Shown here one piece after another: positions 62,609 through 64,000 of a DNA stretch of 64,000 nucleotides. Made by a program: the position numbers and the translations under genes. The first letter of the stretch is position 1, and every line of letters begins with the position of its first letter. The notes under the pieces were generated by a model. The model saw only the letters and a program-made list of their open reading frames with translations, was not told where the DNA came from and did not search any database. Source of the stretch: Paenibacillus sp. YYML68 (lineage in GTDB: Bacteria > Bacillota > Bacilli > Paenibacillales > NBRC-103111); assembly GCF_027923405.1 (NCBI RefSeq), contig NZ_BQYI01000001.1, positions 3,512,501 to 3,576,500 of the forward strand, written 5' to 3'.

Positions 62609-64000
62609 CTATACTTTCTTCAGCGAGATCATCATCCGCGTTCCTTCGCCGAGTGTGCTTCTCGCCCATATTTTCCCGTCGTGCCCCTCAACAATCTGCT
62701 TGGCAATCGCCAGCCCGAGCCCGCTGCCATCCGTCTGATTGCGCGAAGCGTCCACCCGATAGAATCGGTCGAAAATATGAGGAAGATCGTCCTCCGGTAT
62801 CCCCTGCCCGTTGTCGCGTATTTCGATAATGGCTGATGTGCGCGTTTCCCTCAAAATCATGACGACCTCGCCACCCGGCTTCGGTACGTACTTGGCTGCA
62901 TTATCCAGCACGTTCTGCATAACGCGCCGCATCCGCTCCCGGTCCATCAGCACGGTGACGTCCATCGCGAGCTCATGGCGCAGCTCCAGCTTCACGCCCA
63001 GCTTGTCGAAGTCGCAGCGATGCTCCTCCGCGCAATCGTCGAAATAGGCTGCCAGCTTCACCCGTTCAAAATGGTACGGAAGCTGGTTCAAGTCAAGCTT
63101 CGAGAACAGTAGCAGGTCGTCGATCATCGTATTGACGAGCAGCGCCTTCGCGCGCGCTGTCTCCAGGTACGAGCCGACCTTCTCCGGGGTGGTGGCCACT
63201 CCGTCCATAATGCCCTCGATATAGCCGATGATGGAGGTGACAGGCGTCTTCAAGTCGTGGGAAATGCTCGACACGAGGAACGAACGATTTTCATCATATT
63301 TTCGCTGTAAATAGATCGATTCCTTCAGCTTCAGTCGCATCCGCTCGAGCGCCCGGCACAGCTCCCGAACCTCGTCCTCGCCCTCCTCGGCAATGCCGCC
63401 GTCCAGATCACCCTCGCTAATCTTCACAGCTGCCGCACGAAGCCTCTCAAGCGGTCTTAGCGTGCCGCGGGAGAAACGGTAGGTGACCCACAGATTGAGC
63501 AGCACGAAGACAGCGACGAAGAAGCAGACGATGCCAAGGGCAATCGTCCCATACAGCCCGGTATGGGGCTGGACGCGGGCAACCAGCAGCAGCGTCCCTT
63601 CGTCACCCGCGGTGAGCGGATACGATGCGCGGGCGAACATGTACGTCTTGCCGCTCAGCTCTACCGTATCGTGCTCAGACGCCGCAGCGCCCTCCGTCAG
63701 CATCACTGCCTTCTTCAGCTCCACCTCATGGAACGGTGCCGTCGTATAGACAATCCCTCGATTGCGCAGTACGACGAGGTGAGCGCCGACAGCGGTCGCC
63801 CGCTCCGTCCACGCCTGCTGCCAGCTGCGATCGAGCAGCTGCTCGAACGGCAGCGACTGCGCCTCTCGCTTGAGCGCTTCGATCGCGGCCCGCTTCTCGT
63901 AGCTGCGCTGCAGCTCGTGGAGTGTCGGCTTCTGGCCGATCACCCTCGTATAGATAGCCGCGAAGACGATAACGGCGAGCACCGTCACGACGAGCGCCAG
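62609..64000 (-). CDS. Sensor histidine kinase, 5' end outside window
   Basis: About 464 codons are visible and the frame stays open to the window edge inside the first membrane helix (LALVVTVLAVIVFAAIY), so the true start lies beyond. An extracytoplasmic sensor (about 25-145) is followed by a second helix (GTIALGIVCFFVAVFVLLNLWVTY), HAMP, HisKA with FLVSSISHDLKTPVTSIIGYIEG, and HATPase (NVLDNAAKYV, DNGQGIPEDD, GSGLGLAIAKQIVEGH). It phosphorylates the OmpR-type regulator that follows. Confidence 0.94.
   Translation of the reverse strand: MALVVTVLAVIVFAAIYTRVIGQKPTLHELQRSYEKRAAIEALKREAQSLPFEQLLDRSWQQAWTERATAVGAHLVVLRNRGIVYTTAPFHEVELKKAVMLTEGAAASEHDTVELSGKTYMFARASYPLTAGDEGTLLLVARVQPHTGLYGTIALGIVCFFVAVFVLLNLWVTYRFSRGTLRPLERLRAAAVKISEGDLDGGIAEEGEDEVRELCRALERMRLKLKESIYLQRKYDENRSFLVSSISHDLKTPVTSIIGYIEGIMDGVATTPEKVGSYLETARAKALLVNTMIDDLLLFSKLDLNQLPYHFERVKLAAYFDDCAEEHRCDFDKLGVKLELRHELAMDVTVLMDRERMRRVMQNVLDNAAKYVPKPGGEVVMILRETRTSAIIEIRDNGQGIPEDDLPHIFDRFYRVDASRNQTDGSGLGLAIAKQIVEGHDGKIWARSTLGEGTRMMISLKKV

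Overview
The window looks like a chromosomal segment of a Paenibacillus-type soil Firmicute. The supporting signs are moderately high GC, strong Shine-Dalgarno sites, CcpA (cre) boxes, SLH-anchored surface proteins, a GH48 cellulase, LacI/GntR/LysR regulators and many two-component and c-di-GMP proteins. It contains no rRNA, tRNA, CRISPR array or recognisable IS element. Nearly all genes lie on the minus strand; the exceptions are ilvE, a giant glycosyltransferase and a LacI regulator.

Layout. 1-2502: 5' part of a secreted GH48 cellulase (the 3' end lies outside the window). 2895-5064: a LysR regulator divergent from ilvE. 5110-5811: a membrane protein. 6124-10721: a methyltransferase divergent from a 1218-residue protein with four glycosyltransferase modules. 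10875-26958: one long minus-strand operon of thirteen genes. 27756-30253: proline catabolism (putB-pruA). 30517-38962: a three-gene operon for an SLH-anchored cohesin protein, a dockerin-bearing nuclease and a lamin-tail/OB-fold protein. 39326-40969: a zinc-ribbon protein and an MFS transporter. 41151-44422: a tctCBA-type transporter. 44993-49927: two GH13 glucosidases and a divergent LacI regulator. 50118-64000: signalling genes (an MHYT hybrid kinase operon, a 7TMR-DISM hybrid kinase with its regulator, two diguanylate cyclases and an OmpR/histidine kinase pair), with two gene remnants among them.

The most notable system is the 16-kb operon at 10875-26958. Its GH31 enzyme keeps every residue used by E. 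coli YihQ to bind and cleave sulfoquinovosides, at a constant +2 offset (Q290, R303, W306, D407, D474, Y510). Around it are a sugar ABC importer without an ATPase, a DUF4867 protein, a FucI/AraA-like isomerase, a phosphofructokinase-family kinase, a class II aldolase, an aldehyde dehydrogenase, a GntR regulator, a BASS transporter, and glpD and glpK. The inferred route is: sulfoquinovosyl glycerol is imported and hydrolysed to sulfoquinovose plus glycerol. Sulfoquinovose is isomerised, phosphorylated and split to DHAP and sulfolactaldehyde, which is oxidised to sulfolactate. GlpK and GlpD process the released glycerol. A sigma-A promoter whose -35 lies inside a perfect cre box precedes the operon, followed by a 12-bp inverted repeat.

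The second notable system is the surface cohesin/dockerin pair, which suggests a cell-anchored extracellular nuclease assembled in a cellulosome-like way.
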